A stretch of DNA of 64,000 nucleotides from contig NW_006763291.1 of assembly GCF_000218685.1 (NCBI RefSeq), forward strand, positions 1,139,789 to 1,203,788. Direction: 5' to 3'. Under the pieces are notes generated by a model. It saw only the letters and a list, made by a program, of their open reading frames with translations, was not told where the DNA came from and ran no database searches. Positions 29,733-40,365 of the stretch are shown here, one piece after another. This stretch comes from Serpula lacrymans var. lacrymans S7.9 (Eukaryota > Basidiomycota > Agaricomycetes > Boletales > Serpulaceae). Both the position numbers and the translations under genes were made by a program. The stretch's first letter is position 1. Each line of letters starts with the position of its first letter.

Positions 29733-30291
29733 TGTTACGATAACACAATTTTTGGACCTTTAATTTTCATTCTCCTCTTTAACCTTTTTTTTCTGTAGTT
29801 TTCACACACTGTGCCATGCGGCACTTTCCCTTTTGTTCAAACTCCTCTTTCTCATGCTGCACTGCCTTCCTTCTTATTTTAGCTACAAGTATCTCACGCA
29901 GTGGAGCTGGTCACATGGGCTGTGCCCTCTGACATCATCAGCCACTGCTTTTATCAACTGTACAATACATAAGTACAAACACTCTGTATTAGTGTATATA
30001 CCCCAATAGATCCAGGAGACTCCTCGGCGAGTCCTCCTGTTGTATACCCACAACTAACTCGGTCCTACCTAAGGGGTAACCACTCCCTCATCACTACCTT
30101 TATAGTTGGTTCTAGCTGTGTGCCAGAGTAACTAACTCTTGGTTGTTACATTAGGACTTGCTCTTTCTACTCTCTTGCACTTTGTGCAAACCCGGTCCCC
30201 AGGGTTAAGGGGTTATTGTTTAGGGATATCCCGCATAGCAAAAGGGTGCGCTCCTAGCAACGGCCGCGTAGTGCTTTGGGAGAAAGGACAA
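29733..30291 (+). mobile_element. Truncated element-1-family copy: 5' LTR plus leader
   Basis: A full LTR (29733-30150, TGTTACGATAACAC to GGTTGTTACA) is followed by TTAGGACTTGCTC and leader sequence collinear with 8706-8860 (including GATATCCCGCATAGCA and GTAGTGCTTTGGGAGAA). Homology stops near 30291. The LTR has the TATA box and GGCGAGTCCT, so the self-priming pairing is kept. Gag and pol are absent. Confidence 0.85.
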
Positions 30292-30715
30292 TTTGACAAA
30301 ACCGGATAAACCCGGTCTCTGCCAAAGCAGCCATTGTTCTCCATGGAGCATAGCCACCACTCCATGGAGTAACCATTGTTCTCCTAGGAGCACAATTGTA
30401 CTCCTAGGAGTCATTATACTGTAGTGAGTAGCACCTCCGACTATAAGTAGTAGGGGGTTTAGTATAGGAATACCTCAGTCGTTTCTATAGCCTCTTGGGC
30501 AGCAGCTGAGGTATGTTACATTACATTTATTAGAGATCACCTTAAACTAACATCTATTGTAGTTTCACTTAGTTTTATTAAGGCAGACACCTCAGATCTT
30601 CTCGTGAAGTCTGAGGTGAGACACTTTTATGTTAAACTTATGAGTCCTTAGCTTATACTTCATTTCCAGTCTATTATATTGCTGGATCAATTACACCAAT
30701 CTCATCATTTTCCCC
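30292..30715. other. Palindrome cluster and hairpin next to truncated BTB copy
   Basis: CTCCATGGAG occurs at 30339-30348 and 30360-30369, and CTCCTAGGAG at 30381-30390 and 30401-30410, both perfect palindromes. A TATAAGTAG follows near 30444, and a hairpin (CACCTCAGATC...GTCTGAGGTG, about 30588-30617) resembles that of the insertion at 1239-1571. This is probably the remains of another small mobile element that cut BTB copy B1. Confidence 0.45.
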
Positions 30716-30898
30716 TGGAAAGATCCCAGAATGCAGGGCAAGGTTTTCTGGATGAACTTGAAAGTGAACACTGTCAGACAGTCCAATAGTGATATCAGGG
30801 TCAGGGGCTGAGACTGAGACTGAAGACACATTCAGCTCTATTGCAGTGGCTCTAGTGAGATAAAAAGTACCCACAGTGTTCGAATAGTTTGATGGTCA
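30716..30898 (-). pseudogene. BTB/POZ gene copy B1, 5' exons only
   Basis: The ATG is at 30898 and a short exon 1 ends with GT at a gtgggtac donor. Exon 2 gives 'SAPDPDITIGLSDSVHF' and 'HPENLALHSGIFPGE', then breaks off near 30716 into unrelated sequence. It matches copy A1 at 1-346. The rest of the BTB domain is missing. Confidence 0.7.
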
Positions 30899-31182
30899 TC
30901 TCAGATTTGATGTCACTTGAGGTCAGGCATGCGGGCTAAATATTGGAAAACCAAGATGAGGGGCTACACATCCAGTTTCTTACTGTAATAAACAGTAATT
31001 CAAGGCACTAATTACACACTAGCTGATAGCCCCTTTTCACCATTCAATATACCGACTCGGCACCCCCTGACTCCGAGTCATTGAGGGGCTAGCCTGGGCA
31101 TGTTGGAGAATTGTTAGTATTAGAGCAAGAAATGATATTTGGTGATTCGGGACTCACGAGCGCAATTAATCATCCATAGTGT

Positions 31183-32118
31183 CTACAGCGAAGAGCTAAA
31201 TTTAATCTTAGATATATGACTTGCCACTGATACCTCCCATCGCTCAATTCGATTAATGCACCAGCTACATTCGCTTAACTTGCTCTTCGACGACGCGACA
31301 AATTCACTAAAGCGCAAAACATTGTCAGGTTGTCCAATGAATTTCTTGATGAAGGTGGGATAAAACTCGTTCCAAAGTGCGCAAGACGGTAATCCCCCAC
31401 GATGAAGGACTGTCGGCTCAGTAACATCTCTAAGAATGGGCATGATTTTATCACGATAAACCATCTGTTGTTGTAGGGTAGATAGTACATTCGATAACTG
31501 AGCGCATAGTGACAACAGGAAGTTATACATACCCATGCCGCAAAAAGCTGCAAATTCAGTGTTTGCTGGCCTTGCTGCAGTGAACATCCGAGGGATTTTG
31601 GGGCAGCTACATCGCATACATCTTGATAGCCATGTCGTCCTGCATACAGCAGAACCTTTATCGGACCTTCATCCACCCTGGCCCTGATAAAATATCACTT
31701 TAGCCTAAGCGATGCATACGATCTGGAGGATTTTTGTGTGGCCCACGTCATATGTACTTTACATATTTCCAGAGCAGAATACACTTGATATTTCTCTGCC
31801 GTATTTGCAAGAGAGTCCAAAAGTGAGAACTGGAGACCGGAGAGGCTTGGTTGTCGTTGCGGATACATATATTGGAAGAGGAGTTCCAAGACCTCGGAGC
31901 TCTCTGAAAGATCGACAATTTCATCTCTAGTGCTCATTTCGGAAAAATCCCAGAATGCATGGCAAGATTTTTTCGATGAACTTGAAAGAGAACACGATCA
32001 GATGATCTGATAGTGATGTCAGAGTCAGGAGCAGAGACTGAATTATAATTTTAGCTCTATAACAGCGACCCTAGTGAAACGAAAAATACTCACAACGTTC
32101 ACATACTTTGACAGTCAT
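31183..32118 (-). pseudogene. BTB/POZ gene copy B2, nearly complete with a frame break
   Basis: Exon 1 is 32094-32118. Exon 2 carries the BTB core ('SSEVLELLFQYMYPQRQ', 'FSLLDSLANTAEKYQVY'). Two further exons follow: 'GPIKVLLYAGRHGYQDVCD' to 'LFAAWV', then 'IMPILRDVTEPTVLHRGG' to 'CINRIERWEVSVASHI', with the stop at 31183-31185. In exon 2, sister copies read 'SGIFPGEE' before 'MSTRDEI'. Here about seven bases are missing and the frame reads 'FPK' then stop. Translation restarting at the next ATG (31937) would lose the first BTB strands. It is probably a pseudogene, otherwise well preserved. Confidence 0.7.
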
Positions 32119-32308
32119 CTCAGGTTCAGTGCCAATTGAGGTCATGGGGGGTGGGGGCCACGCTACACTGACAGTCTCTCAATAAATAGTAATCGAAGGC
32201 GCTAAACTCTGACAACTTGCTGTAACAAGATAGGCGCTAGCCTGATTTCTTACATAAATGTTTCTTGGATGCATTAATTCAACAAAAATCGAGTCACGGA
32301 TAAAGCGT

Positions 32309-33291
32309 CTACAGTGTTATCAAAGAACTGATTTTCGGGACCCTGGAGAGATTAGCTTGTATTGTAGCTTCCCATTGCCCAGCTCGCTGAAGGCACCAGT
32401 GACAGTCACTCAACCTCAGCTTCCAATGTCCAATAATCCGAGCGTAATCAAAGACCTGTGCAGGACGTCCCGCAAAAGCCGAGATGGAATGTGCATAAAA
32501 CTCATCCCAAGCACTGCATGTTTTCTTCCCTCCACGGTGCATAACTATGCCGGGGGAACGATGAAGAGCGCTCATTACACTGTCCCGGTAAATCATCTGC
32601 CATGAATTTTTTAAAGTTAATTTGGTTACCCGGTGTTAAACAATGGAGAGCTCTACTTACCCAAGCTACCAGGCATGACATATCCAAGCATTCGCGGGCT
32701 TCAGATAATGATGCATTTAGAGATTTGGGGGCAGCGGCGTCGCAAACATCATGATAACCGTGCTTCACTGCATATTTAATCACTTTCAAAGGTGACATAC
32801 CAGCGTTGGCTCTGATGGAAACATCTCCATTAGACATCTCGAAATCGATACTTCGAAGAAAACTCACTTCATGTGCATTCTACATACTTCGATGCCAGGA
32901 AAGACCCGATATTTTTCCACTGCATTAGCCAAAGATTCCAAGACAGAAAATGAGGTCTCGGAGAGTTTCGGTTGTGCCTGTCTGTACATAAATTGGAAGA
33001 GGAGCTCCAGCACGGCAGAGCTCTCATCTAAGTCCACATCATCTTTTGCCTCCAGCTCCTCTCCGGGAAAGATCTCTGAATGCATTGTGAGATTTTTTCG
33101 GTGAACTCGAAAAAGAACACCATCAGATGATCGGATAGTAATATCAGAATCACTGGCAGAAACTAAAGTTGTAGCCTTAGCTATATAGTACTACGTCTGG
33201 AGGAAGGATAATGATACTCACAACGTTCACAAATTTTGACCTCTGAGGCCGTATTGGGATCAATATTGGTTTGAACTGGGTCGATATCCAT
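32309..33291 (-). CDS. BTB/POZ domain protein (copy C), intact, four exons
   Basis: Exons 33222-33291, 32868-33162, 32661-32811 and 32309-32596 close in phase to 267 residues. Residues ~25-130 are the BTB fold ('SDSDITIRSSDGVLFRVHR', 'SSAVLELLFQFMYRQAQ', 'SVLESLANAVEKYRV'). The C-terminal half is the family tail ('ECLDMSCLVAW', 'CSAWDEFYAHSI', 'DCHWCLQRAGQWEA'). It is clearly diverged from the A and B copies but shares exon structure with them, so it is probably the parental lineage member. Mushroom genomes carry dozens of such genes; the substrate or partner is unknown. Confidence 0.85.
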
Positions 33292-34565
33292 GTATGCGTA
33301 CACACTGGGGGAAAAAGATGGACGCACTTGCTCAACGAAGACATTTTCTGAAGAGATAGTAGAGGGCGCTAATCGTTGACTGTAGTTGCTCGTATATGGA
33401 AGCCACAGACTGTAACCATTAGTCGTTGCTGTGACCTACTTAAGACGTGTACATCCGACTACAAGGTCGACAGGGGTCTGGAATACTACTCAGAGATCAG
33501 TTCAAGAAAACGACAAATTATTGATCTTTGCTAACCTGACTTGGAAGACCGCAAGATACTGGTCCGAATACCACCTGAATCGAATTGGTCTTGGTCCTCG
33601 GGAACGTTTAAACAAGCGCTAACGTGGTCCGTTTATAACCAGCTTCTCAGATAATTCTGCTGATCAGTATCAATTCAATAGATAAACGTCTACAAAAACA
33701 AACAAAACATTTCTATTTGAGATCCACCATTGTTGGAACACCGTCGAATCTCCGTCAAATGTATCACTCATAAATTTCAATGGAACTCACGTCATATGCG
33801 CCCTACTTGCCCTCGTGACAGGAACTCTAGCACACGAAGAACACTCACAACGCTCACATACTAGGGCTAGGGCCGTATCAACCTCGATATCGTCTTGAAC
33901 CGCTTTCATGAATCTGTGCAAAACCTAGAGCAGTAAAGGGGGCACACAACGCATGCACTTTATGGTCGGGATAATGTAAAGCGCTAATTTGAAATTCGTT
34001 GAAAAGCGCTGTTCATGCATAGAAACCCCAGAATAAGGCGCCCATATCTAAGGCGGATATAGATTAAATTCAACACCTATTATGCAGACATGAGCAACGG
34101 TTGCATTAACCCTAGAAGTATGACAAATTGCTCACCTTTGTGGGCCCTTGTCCATCTCAGCCCCAGAACCGCAAAATGCTGCCATTAGCATACCAAACAG
34201 AAGATATTATTTTCGTCATCAGCTGCTCAGCCACCCTTAAAATTCCTTAATTGCAGCCAGGCCGTGAACCATTACACACCATTAAGGCACACATAAGCTT
34301 ACCTTCCGGGATACTCATTTGGATTTAGGATGTAGGCAACATCATTATAGGAAACAACAATATCGATTACTGGGGCGTATAGTGAGCGCACTGGTGAAAA
34401 ATCCGATTACGAAGCTCGAAGAACAAAATGCTTATCAAAAAAAGCAAGTAAATCAGAGAATAAAAACTACAGCGATACTTTAATAAAGAAACATAGCTGT
34501 GCATAAGATCCAAACGCTAGCTCACTCCTTAGATATATGAATGAATAATTCGGGCGGTGCAGTTC
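33292..34565. other. Intergenic stretch at the edge of the repeat island
   Basis: No supported gene or repeat. Small frames (such as 33431-33622) have no motif. Confidence 0.45.
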
Positions 34566-37500
34566 TCAAGGTTTCCAAGTGGGCCTTGATTTTGCTGCCC
34601 CATTTCTCTTGCCAATAGTGCCGTGAGAACGCTTATCATCGAAGTCTTCGAAGCATTTAACGAGATCCTTTACACTTGCACCACTACTTGTGCGGGGTCG
34701 CGGTCTGGACGTAGACTGGTCGGAGGGATTGGATGGTAGTGGATGAAGTTGAACCATGCGTCGTGGCTCAGCAACACGAGGTATAGATGATTTTTGAATA
34801 GATGGCGGATGCTGTAGTTGGACCAGCTCCTTCGGATGTTTGGGCCGGTTGATAGGGGGACGTGCGGGGGTGGAGATGGGCTTTCGTGGCTTTTCAAAAA
34901 GTTCTGGAGGAGGGAGAGGGAGTCCAGGACGAGCTGACGATGTGTCTTTTGGTAACTTCGCCGACGAATCCTTGGAAAGTGTGGGCAGGTAAGAGAATAG
35001 GAAGCCCTTCATGCGTTTTCCAACGCTCGGTGCAGGCTGCTTCAAACGAGGAACTTTTGAAGATGCAGCCTCAGCTCGTGGCTGTTCTCGGGGTTCAGTG
35101 ACCCTCTTCGCGGGAACAACTTGCTCGTCAACCACTCCTCCCTCAATCGCCTTGGCTTGATCTAGGAGATAGCTGTACTGAGGTGCAACAATTGGCTTAG
35201 CAGGCTTTAAACCAGTAAGTGTAATGGAATCAAAGGGATTGGCAGAAAGAGGTGGAGGTAGCTTGGGCTTGGACGTGATACGGCGGCTGAGTGGCGTAAA
35301 ATCAGGTACTTCTGATATCTCTCTTGAGGAAGATGATCGCCTATAGTCAGGTGTCGGTGGAGCAACGTTACCGGATCGCTGTTTACGTTGCAAGGCCTTG
35401 ACTCTTCTTAGAAGGTTATCACTGCCAACAAGGTATTAGCACCTAGTATTCGAATCGACTAAATAATGTGCTTTACCGAGTCCAAAGAGGTCCGAAATTG
35501 TCTACTATATCGATACCACCCTTCAGCAAGACGAACCTGTCGACGACGTCTTCAACAACGACTTCATCTACGCCAGAGAGTGATCCTTCATCTTGTCCCA
35601 GTTGAGCACCGACTGAAAGGCGCTCTTCTGTGAAGCAAGCATCTAAGTATTTCCAATCTTCTTTAGTCCATTTCCGATTTGAAGGGTCAATAGACTCTGA
35701 AACCTCGTTTAATGCAGCATTAATAGAGGAGATTGGCGCCTTATATGATTCAGTTTGCGCGGGCTTGTTTGGAGTAAATTGATGTATAGTGCCTTCAGCT
35801 TCCTGCAATAATGCCGGCAACGTGGTTATAGGACTGCCTGGTATGAATACTTTGTCACCGACGACGCCGCCAAAGGTTCTGCGCCGGAGGCGAGTGGATG
35901 GAGAATCACTGGATTTTGTGATGCCAGCATCAAAAAGAGTCTTCCGTCTCGTCTTCCGAGATATCGAGGAAAGTGATGAACGCGCGAGCCGCTTGTGCTG
36001 AAACGAGTCTTCTGAAAGGCAGTCATAGTCGTGCTAAAGACGATGATTTAGAACAAAAATGGTGTGGATAGAAAGATATCATACTAATTTCAAAATTGCA
36101 GCAGCCCGGGCAGCTGCTCGTGGATCAGCGCTGGTGATCCTGACCACATCGCCATCTACTGAATTGTCCTCTCCGTCAGAGGAAGCATCGTCCTCAGCAC
36201 TATTACCAGCCAATGCAGCCAACTCGTCCTTATTCTGTGGGCTTTGCTCAGAGATACGCCGGGGTGTTACAAGTGTTTCTCGAGCATGAAGTTCTACCGC
36301 GGGCTCGAGGGACAATTGACGGTCTATCAACTCTTCTTCTGCTTCCTCCTCATCTTCTGACAAATCGGCACGTGGAACATCTGTCGATTCAGCGGGCGCA
36401 TCTATAGAATCCAGGGATTCTTCAGGCGTTTCAGTTGCCTCTGTGGAGTCCACACTAACGTCAGGACCTAGTTCAGGTTCTTCAGTGTCAAGGACTTGAG
36501 TGGTATCCATGGTTCCAATGATGTCCGACAGGCAAGGTGACAAAGTATGACGAGGCGGCGAGGGATCATATGCGTCGATATCTGCCACAGGACTATGCGA
36601 CTCTTCGTTGGGAAGGGAGGTCTCCTGCCCATATTCAGGGCTACTGCCACCCATGATTTCGTCTTCACTTATATGAGTCCCTTGAACAGTTTCATCTGCT
36701 ACTCGGTTCTTGAACATAGTCGGACTAGATAGTGGTGCAAAAGCATCGATCTCGTCATCTTCACTGTCCGCTAGAGGCAGTGAGCTGTCCAAATGTTGGC
36801 TGTATGGGAATGGGCTGAGTGGTCTCCCCCATGAATCCATTCTGTCTCGTGTGCCGCTCGTAGGTGGGTCCTCTTTCGTCGGTATCTTCACCATTCTGAA
36901 TTTCCCAGTATACTCCCCAGACTGGTCAAACCCATCTTCCTCTTCATCTGACTCACTCCATCCACCATCCGAAGGAGGAACTGCAGGCAAGTCATCAAAT
37001 ATGGGAAGTTGCATGTCGGTGTCATCGGTACTGAAATCATCACGTTCTGTTAAAGACAGCCTGGCGGAAAAAGATGGCTGCTCATCGTCCTCATCTTGAG
37101 AGTCGTAAGAGGAAGATGCGATGGATGGCGTAAAGCGTGAGCGTACAGGCTTGTGGGGTCCGCGCGTGGGGCCAGAGAGCAGTAAAGGATCGTCTGTGGG
37201 AGACGGCGGTGGAACTGGTCTATCTAGATCAAGTTCAGGGGGTTCTGACTTTGGCCTTGTGGACTTACGCCTGCTTGACTTTGGCATCTTTGGCGTGTGA
37301 TATCCCACCGGTGACAGTGTGATCTCACGCGGTGGTGTGAACCTCTCTGTAGGAGGCTCGTACGGAATTATCGGTGTCGAGGACCTATTTCGGAATGAGA
37401 TGTGCTTGCGAGTCGGAGAAGGTACTGGGGGGATGTAATCTGCTTGGGGGTTGGTCAAATGAGGCGACTGTATGAGCACATGTTTCGAGGGGCTCTTAGA

Positions 37501-38219
37501 TGCACGTCGGAAAGCAGATTTCATAGAAACCTTTGAAGGGCTTTCATGTAGAGATGCAGGGAAAGAGATGGCGGTAGGTGAATGCATTATCGAGTCAACA
37601 GATTGGATTGAGGCGTTACGGAGATGATGCTTCGACTGTTTGCGGGGCTTGGGATTTGGTGTATAGACATTCCCACTTGCTATTATCGTTGAATGAGTAG
37701 GATTTCCTTGTAGGTTGGGGATGTCGGTGTCATGTTCGGTTAAAGGTTCACTCGAGTTGATAGTAGACATCAAAACTCCCGATCGCTTGCGCTTTGGCAT
37801 CTGTGTCGTATCGGGTCGATTAGATGCGAGAAGTGAAGGTGTAAATTCCCGATAGTGCGAATTTTGAGATCCAGCTCTAATATTCGCAACCTGGTGCGGT
37901 CAAGCTGCGTGAGCAGGGCTACATTCTATATGAAACCCACGCATTTGCCACTCACCCGGAGAACTTCCTCTGGGGGAGGACTAATCAATGTCCTCGTGGC
38001 TTCCAGAAGTTGGCTTGACGGAGGGGTCAAAAGACCTGAAACGAAGCCATCTTCTGTGTCGGTGCTAGCTGCGCGTAAATCCAAGCGTTTGGTGGTATTC
38101 TTCCGTGGAGAGGCCTTGAAATGCACAAGATGCGCAGAAGGATCCGTACTATTCCAGTTCTCGCGGTCATCGTCGCTGCCTGGAGGCGAGCCTCTGGCCG
38201 AATGCATGGTATTGTCCAT
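34566..38219 (-). CDS. Large intrinsically disordered protein, four exons, function unknown
   Basis: Exons 37956-38219, 36085-37890, 35477-36033 and 34566-35421 join in phase to about 1,160 residues; the start is the first ATG in frame ('MDNTMHSARGSPPG'). The protein is Ser/Pro/Asp/Glu-rich with many SP and TP sites ('HESPSKVS', 'TPPREITLSPVGYHTPK') and basic patches ('MPKRKRSG', 'SSRRKSTRPKS'). A more ordered segment near residues 780-860 reads 'KWTKEDWKYLDACFTEERL' and 'VDRFVLLKGGIDIVDNF', then 'NLLRRVKALQRKQ', and could be a short helical binding domain. Abundant CDK-like sites and basic motifs suggest a nuclear, phospho-regulated protein. I do not recognise a named family. Confidence 0.75.
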
Positions 38220-38488
38220 CACAGAGGAACGCGGTCTGGTCCAAGCTCCAACAGTTCGAACTGGCGACAACCTCAAGGCAAACCAGTCACGTTACCATGT
38301 TTCATTTTCTCACGTGACCTTAGCCGTTGGACGCGTGTCAGTTTCGCGACAGAAATGATTGGGGTATAAAGCACAAGCTCATAAATTTAATCAAACAAGG
38401 TGAGAACCGGCTTTACAGTAGATATTTTACATATACATATATTGGATTCAAAACCTATTGACATAGTTATCAACTGTATCCGCCAATA

Positions 38489-39767
38489 TCATTCTGGCAA
38501 TTCAGGCTGAACAGCAACCATCTTCTCAAACAAACCGTGTTGATCACCCAAACCGTACGTGAACGTCATCTTCTCCAATATTGATGATCCATCGTCAATG
38601 TCGATTTCGAGCTGAAAAACGAAACATTAAAAGAGATCGCATGAGGAAATACTCGTTGACTCGTACCATTGAAATGATATCATCTAGGAGGTGTGCTTGA
38701 CCGACTGTCGAGCCTAAATATCCAGATTGGTTTGCATTTACAATATGTACGTGGAAGTGATCTGAATGTGGATCAGATTGACGGCAAGGTTTGACGGCAA
38801 GAAGACGCTTACAGTAGGAAGGTTGATAATGAACGAAAAGCCTTATCCCACCTTCCAATAGGTCCCATTTTTCTCGGACGATTTTCAACGACTCCCGTCT
38901 GATACTTTTAAGCATCCCAAGATGATGTTTTCGAAGATCCCTGAGACTACGGATCGCCCTAGACTGTGCGATAGCGACGAGATATAACGCAGAAACAGTC
39001 GTCATGTCCCATTTCATGTCCGGCAAAATAATGTAACCGTAATCTGAAGCTTCATCTTTGTATAGAATCCTATCTGCCTCAGACTTGCCGGACAACAGGT
39101 CATCAACCCTGGAGGGCTATCGATGAATTACCAAGACAACAGGCACGTTTGAACGTACCATAACGTACGTGAAGGAGGAAAAGACAGAATATAGGGTTTG
39201 ACGATGCGGTCGTATATTTCTGGAGTTTCGTGAACCATCAATATTTCCTGCTTCGTGTACTATTAAAGAATGTAAGTAAAGCCGTGATAAAAGAACGATG
39301 TGAATCAATTACACCAACCTTTCTAATGTGTACTTCAGTGGCAGGGAATATGACGCTGATCTTGACATCGGGGATTTCAGAACGAGTCCCAAACCAGGCA
39401 AAAAGCCATGAATACTGGATCACTATTACTTAGTTACTAGGCCTGTGATTATTGCCCGAGGGAAATGCTTGCGATATCGTTGCTCCCAATGAGATTGACA
39501 TCTTGAACGAGACCTGAGCTGAGGTGTCTCGGAAAATCCGCTGATAAAGGTGTCCTTTCAACTCGTAAAATCGCGGGTAGACGTTGGGGTACGTCTCCGG
39601 CTGTTGCGGGGAGCGTCCCCAGCAATGCCAATGAGTGCGATGCGGGATCTGGAAGCCATGTGGGTTAGCATATGGTTTATTGTAACGAGTAAAACAGCTT
39701 AGAAGGCAAACACACCCTCGTTCAGCAGACGTTCGAACGCAAACTCCTGGAATGCCTTTGCGTCCAT
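38489..39767 (-). CDS. dcpS: Scavenger mRNA-decapping enzyme DcpS (HIT family), seven exons
   Basis: Exons 39716-39767, 39473-39648, 39319-39414, 39159-39259, 38813-39108, 38667-38761 and 38489-38611 close in phase to 312 residues. DcpS hydrolyses the cap left after 3'-5' mRNA decay. Seen in order: 'FAFERLLNEDPASHSL'; 'VHETPEIYDRIVKPYI'; 'FPPSRTLWV'; 'YIILPDMKWD'; 'SLRDLRKHHLGML'; and the catalytic histidine triad 'YYHFHVHIVNANQSG' at about residues 235-250, which forms across an intron. The C-terminus ends 'DQHGLFEKMVAVQPELPE'. Intron 2 (39415-39472) begins GCAAGC and ends AG, a GC-AG intron. Length and order match yeast and human DcpS. Confidence 0.93.
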
Positions 39768-40365
39768 TGTCGTTGTCGCAGTGGTTGCCGAGTATTACAG
39801 GCGTGTTACGGTAGGCCGGAGTTCGAACTTCATCTTGCTCTAGAGCGACTTACCGGTGCTCGCCCAAGTATCGAACTGCAGAAATACATACTAATCCTTG
39901 TGTTATGTTGCGTATACTGGCCTTATATTTTATTTCACATGGCAAGGAATATGCGGGTTTAATCCCCGAATATCGTTTCACTCCGCTGGGTGTCCGTCCC
40001 CGTCCTGAAGATTTCTGCCGATGTGCAGGAGCCTGTACTATGGATCGCGCTTCCTGATGGGACGACAATAGGCAAAGGCATATTATTATCTGCCTTGGGC
40101 CTCCCTAATTCCTAGGAATTCACAGGTTTCTTTAGACAGGTTTATTATTCACCTTGTGTTCTCTCGGTATTCCCATTGACGGTTGCCGTCACGAGGTCGC
40201 AGTTCGGACATACTATCTAGTTGTACATTCAAAGGTCTCGTGGTCAGAGCTATCCCTGGGAGTCACAAGTGAACTGTTCTACACCGGTCCACCCCGCGGT
40301 CCGCTACTATTTCACATATATAAAGCTACACATCCACTCCATGCGACGCCGTCAGCGAGGACACA
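39768..40365. promoter_or_regulatory. Shared upstream region between dcpS and the GH51 gene
   Basis: This 598-bp interval separates two divergent starts. A TATATAAAG (40316-40324) lies about 45 nt upstream of the GH51 ATG and is a plausible TATA element. CCGCGG and CTCGGTATTC motifs occur, but I cannot assign regulators. No gene is seen inside. Confidence 0.4.

Noticed and set aside
38762..38812. Insertion of 17 residues in the DcpS active-site loop
   Set aside because: The extra segment has GT-AG ends and its removal yields the conserved YYHFHVHIV; it is an intron.
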